Of a stretch of 64,000 nucleotides of DNA, positions 51,112 to 59,777 are shown in pieces; the stretch's first letter is position 1, and the number at the start of each line of letters is the position of its first letter. Under the pieces are notes generated by a model. That model was not told where the DNA came from, made no database searches, and saw nothing but the letters and a program-made list of their open reading frames with translations. The position numbers were made by a program, and so were the translations under genes. The DNA is from Streptomyces catenulae (GTDB lineage: Bacteria; Actinomycetota; Actinomycetes; Streptomycetales; Streptomycetaceae): NCBI RefSeq assembly GCF_000718015.1, contig NZ_JODY01000010.1:62001-126000 (forward strand). The letters are read 5' to 3'.

Positions 51112-51290
51112 TCTATTTCGAGCAGACGAGCAGCCCTCCGAGCGCGTTGATCTCGAACGCCCCGTGCCGCTCGATATGGCGTTCGACGAGCGTCTTCGCG
51201 CGACTTAGCGTGGCGTCGAACGGAACATCGTGCTGAGCGGCCCACGCCCGGTACGAAGCCAGCGTGATGCCCTCGCCTCTCCTCGCCTGC
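51112..51290 (-). pseudogene. Short coding remnant on the minus strand
   Basis: The minus strand reads E-G-I-T-L-A-S-Y-R-A-W-A-A-Q-H-D-V-P-F, T-L-V-E-R-H-I-E-R-H-G-A-F-E-I and a natural stop at 51,112. Codon use looks real, but no start codon lies in a sensible place. Probably the C-terminus of a small phage DNA-binding protein whose 5' end is gone. Confidence 0.35.
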
Positions 51291-51324
51291 CTGCCTGCCC
51301 CACCTGCGCCAAGGAAGCTCCCCG

Positions 51325-51702
51325 ATGGTCCCCCAACTCCTTGAAGCCCTGGCTCGTGCCGTGACCGAACCCGGCCTCCCCGACGAACCGCGATGCGGAC
51401 GCACGCCCGTCGTACCGCCGGAGATGGCCGAAACCGTCAGGACCATCCTCGGCAGCGAAGGCGGCACCGCCTCCTCCGACACCTCGTGCCTGCGCCACCC
51501 CGACCACCCCGACCACGCCGACAACCCGCACTACTCCCTCCTCGCCGACCTCGGCGCCAAGGACGGAGGCGCCTGGACCCTGTGGAGGGGACCCAACCTC
51601 CTGCTGGTCCTGCTCCCCTGGTGCACCACCCTGGAAGACGAGCCGTGCCTCCTCTTCCACGGGCACCCCGGACCCTGCCCTTCCTCCCAGCCCTCCGGCT
51701 GA
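51325..51702 (+). CDS. Hypothetical protein in the right prophage arm
   Basis: 125 residues from ATG 51325 behind AAGGAAG. Contains S-C-L-R-H-P-D-H-P-D-H-A-D-N-P-H-Y, a His/Asp-rich stretch, and W-T-L-W-R-G-P-N-L-L-L-V-L-L-P-W-C. Cys and His spacing could bind a metal. No family recognised. Confidence 0.55.
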   Translation: MVPQLLEALARAVTEPGLPDEPRCGRTPVVPPEMAETVRTILGSEGGTASSDTSCLRHPDHPDHADNPHYSLLADLGAKDGGAWTLWRGPNLLLVLLPWCTTLEDEPCLLFHGHPGPCPSSQPSG

Positions 51703-51842
51703 CCGCACACCTCCGCCGCGCGACACCCCATGACGCGGCGGGCCCCGCGGGCCGCACCCTCCTCCGCAGCCCGCACGCCGTCCCGGTCGGCAAGGGAAAC
51801 CGACCGGGACGGCGCTCCCTCACACCCACCAAGGAGCAGCGC

Positions 51843-52004
51843 ATGTCCGTCTTCTACAACGACCGTAGTAGTGACCTCGACGGATGGTGGATGCACGGCA
51901 GCGGCGACCACTACGTGACCAACCCCGCTGAGCCGACCGCCCAGCCCGAAGAATCCGCCAAATCCACTGACTTCAGCGAGGCCGAAAGGCCCGCTGGTAC
52001 CTGA
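51843..52004 (+). CDS. 53-residue peptide next to the prophage WHxLILxT gene
   Basis: M-S-V-F-Y-N-D-R-S-S-D-L-D-G-W-W-M-H-G-S-G-type N-terminus, then an acidic, Pro/Glu-rich tail without Cys. AAGGAG lies 6 nt before ATG 51843, a strong site. Just downstream is the gene of a WHxLILxT-motif protein, the same kind of pairing as at 10,026-12,078. Could be a peptide substrate or a small regulator; unproven. Confidence 0.5.
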   Translation: MSVFYNDRSSDLDGWWMHGSGDHYVTNPAEPTAQPEESAKSTDFSEAERPAGT

Positions 52005-52084
52005 TTCCGCCCCCACGGCTCCTGTCCGTCCAAGACCAGCCGTGGGAGCGGGCCACCAGCACACCCGTGAAGAAGGGAAATGCA

Positions 52085-52654
52085 GTGACCGTCGCACAGG
52101 ACCACGCGCGCCTGTAGGTGTCCAGCGCCAGGGCCCTCCTCACCGCCGAGGAGTTCGCCGCCGTCGCCGGGACTGTCCAGCGCAACAACCCCGGCATGGC
52201 GTTCGATGTCGCGGAGGCCATCACCGAGGAGGCGCTGAAGTTCGAGGCCGCTTGTGCCCACCGCCCGCAGGCACGGCTGAAGCCGTCCCGTGTGGTCGAT
52301 GAGGGGTGGCACGCCCTGATCCTCCACACCAAGGTGAAGGCTCGGCTGGCAGAACGACTCGGCGTCTTCGTCCACCACGTTCCGGAGCCGCCCTACACCT
52401 CCCGCCACGACGCCGACGCGCTGCTGCGCACGCAGAACGCAATCAAGCAGGCAGGGTTCCCCGTCGACCCGCTGATGTGGACCGGGCCGTCGGACAACAC
52501 CATCCCGGTCGCCGCGGACTGTGAGCACTCCCCGCCCGGCCCGTTCGGATCGGGCAACGGCGAATGCTCGAGCACGGGGGCCGAACTAGCACTCACGAAC
52601 TGGGCACGCCCCGCACCCAGCGGGGCGTGCCCGTACGGTAAGGAACATGCCTGA
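52085..52654 (+). pseudogene. WHxLILxT protein with an in-frame amber stop near its start
   Basis: The natural start is probably GTG 52085, behind GAAGGGAA, but the eleventh codon is TAG (52,115-52,117). The frame continues from GTG 52118 for 178 residues: L-L-T-A-E-E-F-A-A-V-A, then V-D-E-G-W-H-A-L-I-L-H-T-K-V-K (about residues 60-74), related to the chromosomal protein at 11,560. GTG 52118 could serve as a new start but has no ribosome binding site. So the gene is either inactive or poorly expressed. C-terminus includes C-E-H-S-P-P-G-P and two further Cys. Confidence 0.6.
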
Positions 52655-52916
52655 GTGGATCAACCCGAAGTACCAGGAAGCGGTGGACACTTACCGGCGC
52701 TCTGCGCAGGCAGCCCCACCGCGACGGCGGCAAGGCCGGAGCCAGCGACCCTACGGGCTGCCCTTCGTGGTCACGGTCGACCCGACGACCAAAGCCCCCT
52801 TGGTGGTACCGGCAGGAAGCCCCGGAACCACGCACACAACTGGGCTCCGACGGGCCATTCGCCGACTCAAATTCGGAGGTGAGCTGGACGGGATGTTGGA
52901 TACGATCCCCCGATGA
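52647..52916 (+). CDS. Small hypothetical protein
   Basis: 89 residues from ATG 52647 (AAGGAA upstream). Basic: R-R-R-Q-G-R-S-Q-R-P-Y-G, with a beta strand L-P-F-V-V-T-V-D-P-T-T and a C-terminal R-R-A-I-R-R-L-K-F. Possible nucleic-acid binding by charge only. Its stop overlaps the next start (ATGA). Confidence 0.55.
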   Translation: MPEWINPKYQEAVDTYRRSAQAAPPRRRQGRSQRPYGLPFVVTVDPTTKAPLVVPAGSPGTTHTTGLRRAIRRLKFGGELDGMLDTIPR

Positions 52917-53442
52917 GCGATGACCGTGAGCCGTACCTGGTATTGACCGAGCGCCTGGAACTGCGAGTCATCGGCCCCGAGGACCAAGACGCCCTGTACA
53001 CCCTCAATTCCTACCCAGCTGTCTGGCGCCACCACCCCGAGGGCCGCCACGCTGGCCCGACGTCACCGAGGCATGGATCGGACGTTGCACCGACCGCTGG
53101 GAGTCGGACGGCGTCAGCTACTGGATGGCCCGACACCGGGATACCGGCGAGCTGATCGGTGTGGGTGGCGCCCAGCGTCAGCACCCGGGCTTCTGGAACC
53201 TCTACTACCGCCTGGTCCCCACCCATTTGGGCAAGGGTTACGCCACGGAGATCTCCCGCGCCGCCATCCGCACAGCGGGACAGCACGACCCCGAACTGCC
53301 GGTGATCGCCTGGATCCACGCGCGCAACACCGGCTCCCGAGCAGTTGCCGAACGGCTCGGCCTCCACGACTACGGCCTCCGGCCGGAGCCAGGGAAGCGC
53401 GAGCCGATGCACGCCTACGCAGACCGCGAACTGACATTCTGA
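52913..53442 (+). pseudogene. GNAT acetyltransferase, frameshifted
   Basis: From ATG 52913 the frame reads L-T-E-R-L-E-L-R-V-I-G-P-E-D-Q-D-A-L, the RimJ/RimL-type start, to about 53,045. The rest is in another frame: W-P-D-V-T-E-A-W-I-G-R-C, G-E-L-I-G-V-G-G, H-L-G-K-G-Y-A-T-E-I (acetyl-CoA loop) and A-R-N-T-G-S-R-A-V-A-E-R-L-G, ending at 53442. One frameshift near 53,050 separates the two. Otherwise complete for a 175-residue family member. Confidence 0.82.
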
Positions 53443-53498
53443 CAACCGTCTAAGTGTCAACTCCTCAGAGTGCCGTTACTCTGTCCGGTCGGACACCT

Positions 53499-53957
53499 TC
53501 AGGCAGACGGCCTGCGCCAATCGTGTTCCCCCGCGGGACGGCGCGGCTTCCGCAACGCACAGCGCCCCCGGCCTGAACCGGGGGCGCTGCACTTCCCTCC
53601 AAGGCCGCCAGGCTCCTTGCCCCGGCTGGCCCCGCGGGTGTACAGGGCGTGCCGGGCGGCGCCGTTGACGTCGATCTTCTCGGTCATCGGGAAGGTGACG
53701 CCGTACGTCGCGGAGCGGAACTGCGCGATCTCGTCGGCGGTGCCGGGCTCCTGGCCCATGAACTGGTTGCAGGGCACGCCGAGGACGGTGAAGCCGCGCG
53801 GCGCGTACTGCGCGTGCAGCCGCTCCAGCGCGGCGTACTGCGGGGTGAGGCCGCACCGGGAGGCGACGTTGACGAGGAGGACGGCCTTGCCGCGGTACTG
53901 GGCCAGATCGGCGGGACCGCCCTGGAGGGCATCGATTTCCACTGTGTGAACGGACAT
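53499..53957 (-). pseudogene. Glutathione peroxidase, N-terminal fragment (right edge of prophage)
   Basis: From ATG 53957 the protein matches bacterial glutathione peroxidase for at least 107 residues: L-V-N-V-A-S-R-C-G-L-T-P-Q-Y with the redox Cys (35), V-P-C-N-Q-F, and K-I-D-V-N-G. After H-A-L-Y-T (about 53,637) the similarity stops and the frame continues to 53,499. The W-N-F-x-K-F segment and C-terminus are absent here; E-K-F-L and the true end are at 34,446-34,568. The Trp of the catalytic tetrad is missing, so the fragment should be inactive. Confidence 0.88.
53561..53588. terminator. Hairpin at the right edge of the prophage
   Basis: Perfect 11-bp stem AGCGCCCCCGG-n6-CCGGGGGCGCT. It ends the rightmost prophage transcript and marks the last clearly phage sequence before the peroxidase fragment. 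Confidence 0.7.
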
Positions 53958-54013
53958 GGCAAGGGAGCGTAGCCCGCCGCGCCCCGGTGGCGGCGGCCCG
54001 GCGCGGACCGCGC

Positions 54014-54397
54014 TCACCGTCGGCCCACCGGCGTGTCGTGTCCGGGTGCCGCGTCCGGCTCCAGGCGCTCGAAGGCGTCGGCGAGCCGGGTCAGTTCGAG
54101 GAGTCGGCTCACCGCGTCGCCGGGGGTGATCCCGGCCAGCCGCAGCCGGCCGGAGGCGGCGCGTACCCGGTGGCGGGCGCGGCACAGCAGGGACAGCCCG
54201 GAGCAGTCGATGAAGGTCACCGCCCGCAGGTTCAGCACCAGGTCGGGGCGGCGGGTGCCGGTCAGGTCGTCCAGGGTGGCGGCGAGGGCGCGGGCCGCGA
54301 GGAGGTCCAGTTCGCCGTGGAGCGCGACGACGGTGACGCCGTCGGTGGTGTCGGTCCGGCCGAGGTACGGCCGGACGGGGGTGTGGTCGTCTCTCAT
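54014..54397 (-). CDS. STAS-domain anti-anti-sigma factor
   Basis: 127 residues, SpoIIAA/RsbV-like. Elements: V-V-A-L-H-G-E-L-D-L-L-A-A-R, then N-L-R-A-V-T-F-I-D-C-S-G-L-S-L-L with the phosphorylatable Ser in D-C-S-G. It binds an anti-sigma kinase and frees a sigma-B-type factor. ATG 54397. Separate from its partners, as usual in Streptomyces. Complete length. Confidence 0.92.
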   Translation of the reverse strand: MRDDHTPVRPYLGRTDTTDGVTVVALHGELDLLAARALAATLDDLTGTRRPDLVLNLRAVTFIDCSGLSLLCRARHRVRAASGRLRLAGITPGDAVSRLLELTRLADAFERLEPDAAPGHDTPVGRR

Positions 54398-54799
54398 CGC
54401 CCGTCCCTCTTCCGTGCCGGGGCGCGCGTTTTCGCCACCCGCAGGCGGCGAAGGCGTGCGGAGGATGTGGGGGTGTCACCGCGGACCGGACGCTTCCGGC
54501 CGCCGGTGGCGTTCGCCGTTCGCCGCGGCGCCGGGCGCCGGAGTGAACCGTGCGCCGCGTGTGCCGGGTGTACGGATGTGCCGCGGGTGTCTACGGACTA
54601 CCCGTTGGACGCGGTGTCAAGTCCCGGCCCGAGCCTTGGCGGACGAGGTTGGCGCGATCCGGGCGCACCGGGGAGGACGGGCCGCCGGACGGCGTGTCCC
54701 GCCCCACCCCTTGACCTCAACAACGCTTGAGGTTCTAGGTTTCCGTTCTGCCACCGCCATGCCGCGGCGGCCTTGACGTACCGATGACGGGAGACCGCG
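54398..54799. other. Divergent intergenic region
   Basis: About 400 bp holding the promoters of the STAS gene (minus) and the ABC exporter gene (plus). No clear motif, repeat or RNA was recognised; GC drops at 54,710-54,760 near the probable exporter promoter. Confidence 0.5.
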
Positions 54800-56713
54800 A
54801 TGGACATGGAAGTGACCGCCTGGCACGCGCTGCACGGCACGGTCTACGCACAGCAGGGCACCCGGCGGCTGTCGCGCGCCACGCTGCGCCGGATCGCCGC
54901 GTTCGCCCGACCGCACCGCCGCCGTCTGGTGTGGTTCCTCGTGCTGAGCACCGTCACCGCGGCGGGGGCGGTGGTGACGCCGCTGCTCGCCGGGCGGGTC
55001 GTCGACGCGATCGTCCACCGCGGGTCCACCGGCCTCGTCCTCGGCATCGCGGCGGTCATCGCGGTGATCGCGCTCGCCGAGGCGGGGCTGGGGCTGCTCA
55101 CCCGGTGGCTGTCGGCGGGCATCGGCGAGGGGCTGATCCTGGACCTGCGCACCACCGTGTACGACCACGTCCAGCGGATGCCGGTCGCCTTCTTCACCCG
55201 GACCCGCACCGGCGCCCTCGTCAGCCGCCTCAACAACGATGTGATCGGCGCGCAGCGGGCGTTCAGCGACACCCTCTCCGGCGTGGTGAGCAATCTGGTG
55301 ACGCTGCTGCTGACGCTCGTGGTGATGCTCGGCCTGTCCTGGCAGATCACGCTGATCGCGCTGGTGCTGCTGCCGTTGTTCGTGCTGCCCGCCCGCCGGG
55401 TGGGGCGGCGGCTGGCCGCGCTGCGGCGGGAGGGCGCCGACCACAACGCCGCGATGGGCACCCGGATGACGGAGCGGTTCTCCGCGCCCGGCGCCACCCT
55501 CGTCAAACTGCTGGGGCGGCCGTCCCGGGAGTCCGCGGAGTTCGCCGCGCGGGCCGCCCGGGTCCGGGACATCGGTGTGCGCACCGCGATGGTGCAGACG
55601 TCCTTCGTCACCGCCCTCACCCTCGTCTCCGCGCTGGCGCTGGCCGTCGTCTACGGGCTCGGCGGCTACCTGGCGCTGCACGGCAGCCTGGAGCCCGGTG
55701 CGGTCGTCTCCCTCGCGCTGCTGCTGACCCGCCTCTACGCGCCGCTGACCGCGCTCTCCGGTGCGCACATCGAGGTGATGAGCGCGCTGGTCAGCTTCGA
55801 GCGGGTCTTCGAGGTGCTCGACCTGAAGCCGCTGATCACCCAGCACCCGGACGCCCGCGCGGTCCCCGAGGGCCCGGTCTCCGTCGAGTTCGACGCCGTA
55901 CGCTTCGCCTACCCGGCCGCCGACAAGGTGTCGCTGGCCTCCCTGGAGGAGGTCGCCACCCTCGACACCCGCGGCGGCGAACGCGTTCTGCACGACATCT
56001 CCTTCCGCGCCGAACCGGGCCGCATGGTCGCCCTCGTCGGCTCCTCGGGCGCCGGGAAGTCGACCATCGCGCAGCTCCTGCCGCGGCTGTACGACACGGA
56101 CGCCGGGACGGTACGGATCGGCGGGGTCGACGTGCGGGAGCTGACCGCGGACTCGCTGCGCGACACGCTCGGCATGGTCACCCAGGACGGCCACCTCTTC
56201 CACGACACGATCCGGGAGAACCTGCTGCTGGCCCGGGACGGCGCCACCGAGGACGATCTGTGGGACGCGCTGGGCCGGGCCCGGCTGGCGGAGCTGGTCC
56301 GGTCGCTGCCGGACGGTCTGGACACCGTCGTCGGCGAACGCGGCTACCGCCTCTCCGGCGGCGAACGCCAGCGTCTGACCATCGCCCGGCTGCTGCTCGC
56401 CCGGCCCCGGGTGGTGATCCTGGACGAGGCCACCGCCCATCTGGACAACAGCTCGGAGGCGGCGGTGCAGGAAGCCCTCACCGAGGCGCTGGCCGGACGT
56501 ACCTCCGTGGTCATCGCGCACCGCCTCTCCACGGTCCGCGCCGCCGACGAGATCCTGGTGGTCGAGGGCGGCCGCATCGTCGAGCGGGGCACGCACGAGA
56601 CGCTGCTCGCCGCGGACGGGCGGTACGCCGAGCTGTACCGCACCCAGTTCGCGGACGGCGCCGACGGGCCGCAGGCCACCGGCGCCGCCGGGGCGTCCTC
56701 CCTGGTCGGCTGA
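54800..56713 (+). CDS. ABC exporter, permease-ATPase fusion
   Basis: 637 residues: six membrane helices (60-330), then an ATPase with Walker A G-S-S-G-A-G-K-S-T (near 415), signature L-S-G-G-E-R-Q-R (near 518) and Walker B V-V-I-L-D-E-A-T, and the H-R-L-S switch. MsbA/LmrA-type half-transporter that works as a homodimer or with another half. Exports a lipid, peptide or drug; substrate unknown. ATG 54800 follows GGGAGACC. Stands alone. Confidence 0.92.
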   Translation: MDMEVTAWHALHGTVYAQQGTRRLSRATLRRIAAFARPHRRRLVWFLVLSTVTAAGAVVTPLLAGRVVDAIVHRGSTGLVLGIAAVIAVIALAEAGLGLLTRWLSAGIGEGLILDLRTTVYDHVQRMPVAFFTRTRTGALVSRLNNDVIGAQRAFSDTLSGVVSNLVTLLLTLVVMLGLSWQITLIALVLLPLFVLPARRVGRRLAALRREGADHNAAMGTRMTERFSAPGATLVKLLGRPSRESAEFAARAARVRDIGVRTAMVQTSFVTALTLVSALALAVVYGLGGYLALHGSLEPGAVVSLALLLTRLYAPLTALSGAHIEVMSALVSFERVFEVLDLKPLITQHPDARAVPEGPVSVEFDAVRFAYPAADKVSLASLEEVATLDTRGGERVLHDISFRAEPGRMVALVGSSGAGKSTIAQLLPRLYDTDAGTVRIGGVDVRELTADSLRDTLGMVTQDGHLFHDTIRENLLLARDGATEDDLWDALGRARLAELVRSLPDGLDTVVGERGYRLSGGERQRLTIARLLLARPRVVILDEATAHLDNSSEAAVQEALTEALAGRTSVVIAHRLSTVRAADEILVVEGGRIVERGTHETLLAADGRYAELYRTQFADGADGPQATGAAGASSLVG

Positions 56714-56903
56714 GCGGACCGGCCGGACCGGAACGCCGCGCTCCCGCCCGCGGGGTGCGGCGTTCGGCCGCTCAGCCGTCCCCGGGCCCCCGGAACGGTG
56801 GGGATCGCCGCCGCCCCCTGTCCGTGCCGGGCCGGAGCGCGCAGACTGGCCGCGTCGCCCGCGAGCGGAACGGGCCCGGACGGCACCGCCGGAGGGGAAA
56901 CGC

Positions 56904-58463
56904 ATGGCCACACCGAGTGCCACCACCACCGCGCCGGCCGACGCGGCCACCGCGCGCCGCCCCCGGTCCCGGTGGCTGCGGGCCGCCGCCGCGCTGCTGT
57001 GCGGCGCGCTCCCGGCGCTCGCCTTCCCCGCCCCGTCCCTGTGGTGGACCGCGTACGTCTCCCTCGTCCCGTGGCTGTTGCTGCTGCGGACGGCGCCGAC
57101 GAACCGGCGGGCGGCGCTGGAGGGGTGGCTGGGCGGCATCGGGTTCATGGTGGCGGTGCACCACTGGCTGCTGCCGAGCCTCCATGTGTTCCTGGTGGTG
57201 CTGGCGGCGCTGCTGGGGGCGTTGTGGGCGCCGTGGGGACCGCTGGTACGGACGCTGCTGGGCGGCTCCCCCGGGACGCGGCGGTCCCTGGCCGCCCTGG
57301 CGCTGGTGCCGTCCGGCTGGCTGATGGTCGAGGTGATCCGGTCCTGGGAGCAGTTGGGCGGCCCGTGGGGGCTGCTCGGCGCCGGGCAGTGGCAGGTGCC
57401 GCCCGCCCTGCGGCTCGCCTCCCTGGGCGGGGTCTGGCTGGTCAGCCTGGTGATCGTCGGGGTGAACACCGCACTGGCCCAGCTGATCGCACTCCGCCCG
57501 GCCCGCCCGGTCGCCGTCGCCGCGCTGCTGGTCTCCGCGCTGACCGTGACCGCCGTCTGGTACGCCGCGCCGGTGCCACGGCCCGGCGGCAGCGCGCGGA
57601 TCGCGATCGTCCAGCCCGGTACGGACGGCGGCCCCGGCGCGCGGCTGGCCCGCAGCGAGACGCTGACCCGGCAGCTGGCGGGCCGGGGCGTACGCCTGGT
57701 CGTCTGGGGCGAGAGCAGTCTGACCCGCGATCCGGCGGACGATCCGGCGCTGGCCGGGCGGCTCGCCGCGCTGTCGCGGAGCACCGGCGCCGATCTGCTG
57801 GTCGGGGTGGACGCGCCGCGCGCCGGACGGCCCGGCGTCTACAAGAGCGCGGTGCTGGTGGGGCCGGACGGGCCGACCGGTGACCGGTACGCCAAGATGC
57901 GGCTGGTGCCGTTCGGCGAGGCGGTCCCGGCCCGGCCGCTGCTGGGCTGGGTCACCCATGTGGGCAAGGCGGCGGCCACCGACCGGATGCGCGGCACCCA
58001 CCAGGTGGTGATGGACCTGCCCGCCGCACACGGGCTGCCGATCGGCCCGCTGGTCTGCTTCGAGACGGCGTTCCCGGACATGAGCCGGAGCCTGGCGGCC
58101 GACGGGGCGCGGATGCTGGTGGCGCAGTCGTCGACCTCGTCGTTCCAGGACAGCTGGGCGCCCGCCCAGCACGCCTCGCTCGGCGCGCTGCGGGCCGCCG
58201 AGACCTGGCGCCCCATGGTGCACGCCACGCTCACCGGCATCAGCGCGGTCTACGGCCCCCGGGGCGAACCGGTCGGCGAACGGCTGTCCACCGACCGCAG
58301 CGCCGCCGCCGTCTACGACGTCCCGCTCGCCCACGGCACCAGCCCGTACACCCGGCTGGGCGACTGGCCGGTGTACGCGGCGGTGGCGGCGCTGGTCCTG
58401 GCGGGCGCGCCGGTGGCGGTGCGGCGGGTCAGGCTCCGGTGGACTGCGCGAGCGCGTCGGTGA
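56904..58463 (+). CDS. lnt: Apolipoprotein N-acyltransferase (Lnt) homologue
   Basis: 519 residues. Six membrane helices in the first 240 residues, then a nitrilase domain with the triad Glu (W-G-E-S-S-L), Lys (Y-A-K-M-R-L-V-P-F-G-E) and Cys (V-C-F-E-T-A-F). It adds a third acyl chain to the N-terminal Cys of lipoproteins on the outside of the membrane. Streptomyces usually have one or two Lnt copies. GGAGGGGAAA precedes ATG 56904. It overlaps the convergent oxidoreductase gene by 35 bp. Confidence 0.9.
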   Translation: MATPSATTTAPADAATARRPRSRWLRAAAALLCGALPALAFPAPSLWWTAYVSLVPWLLLLRTAPTNRRAALEGWLGGIGFMVAVHHWLLPSLHVFLVVLAALLGALWAPWGPLVRTLLGGSPGTRRSLAALALVPSGWLMVEVIRSWEQLGGPWGLLGAGQWQVPPALRLASLGGVWLVSLVIVGVNTALAQLIALRPARPVAVAALLVSALTVTAVWYAAPVPRPGGSARIAIVQPGTDGGPGARLARSETLTRQLAGRGVRLVVWGESSLTRDPADDPALAGRLAALSRSTGADLLVGVDAPRAGRPGVYKSAVLVGPDGPTGDRYAKMRLVPFGEAVPARPLLGWVTHVGKAAATDRMRGTHQVVMDLPAAHGLPIGPLVCFETAFPDMSRSLAADGARMLVAQSSTSSFQDSWAPAQHASLGALRAAETWRPMVHATLTGISAVYGPRGEPVGERLSTDRSAAAVYDVPLAHGTSPYTRLGDWPVYAAVAALVLAGAPVAVRRVRLRWTARARR

Positions 58464-59340
58464 CGATCCGTTCGCACAGCTCATGGGTGCGCAGCGCGTC
58501 CCGCGCCGACGGCCGCTCCCCGGCCTGTACGGCGTCGAGGAAGGCCAGCACCGCCTGCTCGATGCCGCGCTGCCGGGCGACCGGCACCCAGTCGCCACGG
58601 CGGCGCACCGTCGGGGCGCCGTCGTGGTCGATGACATCGCCGAGGTTGACGACCTGACGGCGGGCGTCGCCGCCCGAGACGTCCAGGACCTCTTCGGCCG
58701 CACCGCTGCGCCGGTTCATGGTGCCGAGGGCGGTGAACCCGTCGCCGGAGAGCTGGAGGACGACATGGTCCATCAGCCCGTCGCGGACCCGGGCGCGGAC
58801 ATCGATGTGCTCGACCTCGCCCGGCACCAGGAACCGCAGGCTGTCCACGACATGGATGAAATCGTCGAACACCATCGTCCGCGGGTCCTCGGGCATCCCG
58901 GTGCGGTTCTTCTGGAGCAGGATCAGCTCGCGGGGGTGGGCGAGGCAGTCGGCGTACCCGGGGGCGTGGCGGCGGTTGAAGCCGACGGCGAGGCCGACGC
59001 CGCGCTCCTCGGCGAGGGCGACGAGCCGACGGGCGTCGGCCAGTTCGTAGGCGAGCGGTTTGTCGACATAGGTCGGCACCCCGGCGTCCAGCAGCCGGGC
59101 GACGATCTCCGGGTGCGCGGCGGTCGGGGCGTGCACGAACGCGGCGTCGGGGCGCGCGGCGAGGAGCGCGTCCAGGTTGGCGTGGCACTGCGCGGCGGGG
59201 ATCCGGTGGGCGTCGGCGACCTGCCGGAGGGTGGCCGGTGTACGGGTCTGCAGATGCAGCTCCACCCCGGGCAGGGCGGCGAGGACCGGCAGATATGCCT
59301 TCCGGGCGATGTCGCCGAGCCCTATGCAGCCGATCTTCAT
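58429..59340 (-). CDS. Gfo/Idh/MocA-family oxidoreductase
   Basis: 303 residues. N-terminal NAD(P) fold with I-G-C-I-G-L-G-D-I-A-R-K-A-Y-L, then V-H-A-P-T-A-A-H and the E/D-K-P motif (Y-V-D-K-P-L-A-Y), where Lys is catalytic. N-terminal H-A-P-G-Y region near 140 suits a sugar substrate. Oxidises or reduces a sugar or cyclitol; substrate unknown. ATG 59340. Overlaps the 3' end of lnt in the opposite direction. Confidence 0.9.
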   Translation of the reverse strand: MKIGCIGLGDIARKAYLPVLAALPGVELHLQTRTPATLRQVADAHRIPAAQCHANLDALLAARPDAAFVHAPTAAHPEIVARLLDAGVPTYVDKPLAYELADARRLVALAEERGVGLAVGFNRRHAPGYADCLAHPRELILLQKNRTGMPEDPRTMVFDDFIHVVDSLRFLVPGEVEHIDVRARVRDGLMDHVVLQLSGDGFTALGTMNRRSGAAEEVLDVSGGDARRQVVNLGDVIDHDGAPTVRRRGDWVPVARQRGIEQAVLAFLDAVQAGERPSARDALRTHELCERIVTDALAQSTGA

Positions 59341-59583
59341 ACGCTCTCCCGATGCCGGTCGGCCGCCCGGTGGCGGGCCGTCCGGGTGGGGAGTTTACGG
59401 GCCGGAGGCCAGCACGCGGCACGGCAGGGCTACCGTCCGGCGGCGTCGTCACGGTGCCGGAAAGCCGTGGATCCGCGCGGCCCGTGCCCCGAAGGGCAGG
59501 CATCCCGGGGCGACGGAACCCGCACCGCCCCGCACGTCTCTGTCAGGACACGTACACCCGGCACAACCCCAGGAGTGCATGTC

Positions 59584-59769
59584 ATGTCCCTCGTACGTAA
59601 GTTGAGCGCGGCCGGTCTGCTCGCCGCCGTACTGGCCGGTGGTCTGCTGGCCACCGCGGGTCCGGCCGCCGCCCGGACGGTCCCCGGTGCACAGGCCGGT
59701 GCACAGGCCGCGGGCGGCCCCCTCGCGGCGGCGCCGACCTGCGAGTGCGGCTGGCCGTCGACCGACTAG
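59584..59769 (+). CDS. Tiny secreted peptide ending in a Cys pair (CECGWPSTD)
   Basis: 61 residues: V-R-K-L-S-A-A-G-L-L-A-A-V-L-A-G-G-L-L-A with A-A-A-R, a clean signal peptide (cleavage near residue 31), then Gly/Ala-rich sequence and T-C-E-C-G-W-P-S-T-D at the C-terminus. AGGAG lies upstream. Mature product about 30 residues. The Cys pair may form a disulfide or bind metal. An 18-bp perfect terminator follows. Could be a secreted signalling or antimicrobial peptide; family not recognised. Confidence 0.65.
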   Translation: MSLVRKLSAAGLLAAVLAGGLLATAGPAAARTVPGAQAGAQAAGGPLAAAPTCECGWPSTD

Positions 59770-59777
59770 GAGGTGTC

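Larger units (their letters stand above)
34569..53636. mobile_element. Decayed prophage inserted in a glutathione peroxidase gene
   Basis: About 19 kb carrying a large serine integrase at the left end, small early genes, a complete head module (terminase small and large, portal, minor capsid, scaffold, major capsid, four connector genes, tail tube), holin-like genes and cargo. The tape measure, minor tail and most lysin genes are missing, the integrase is frameshifted, and several other frames are broken. Both edges are parts of one host gene. The exact crossover points are not resolved; the left lies within 34,566-34,577 and the right within about 53,590-53,640. Confidence 0.88.

Noticed and set aside
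53555..53600. GGTTCA-like stretch in the right-edge hairpin as a tRNA end (common prophage site)
   Set aside because: No cloverleaf can be built around it; the edges match a peroxidase gene instead.
54617..57784. A 1,055-codon minus-strand frame opposite the ABC exporter and lnt
   Set aside because: Ser/Arg/Gln-rich shadow of two well-supported plus-strand genes.
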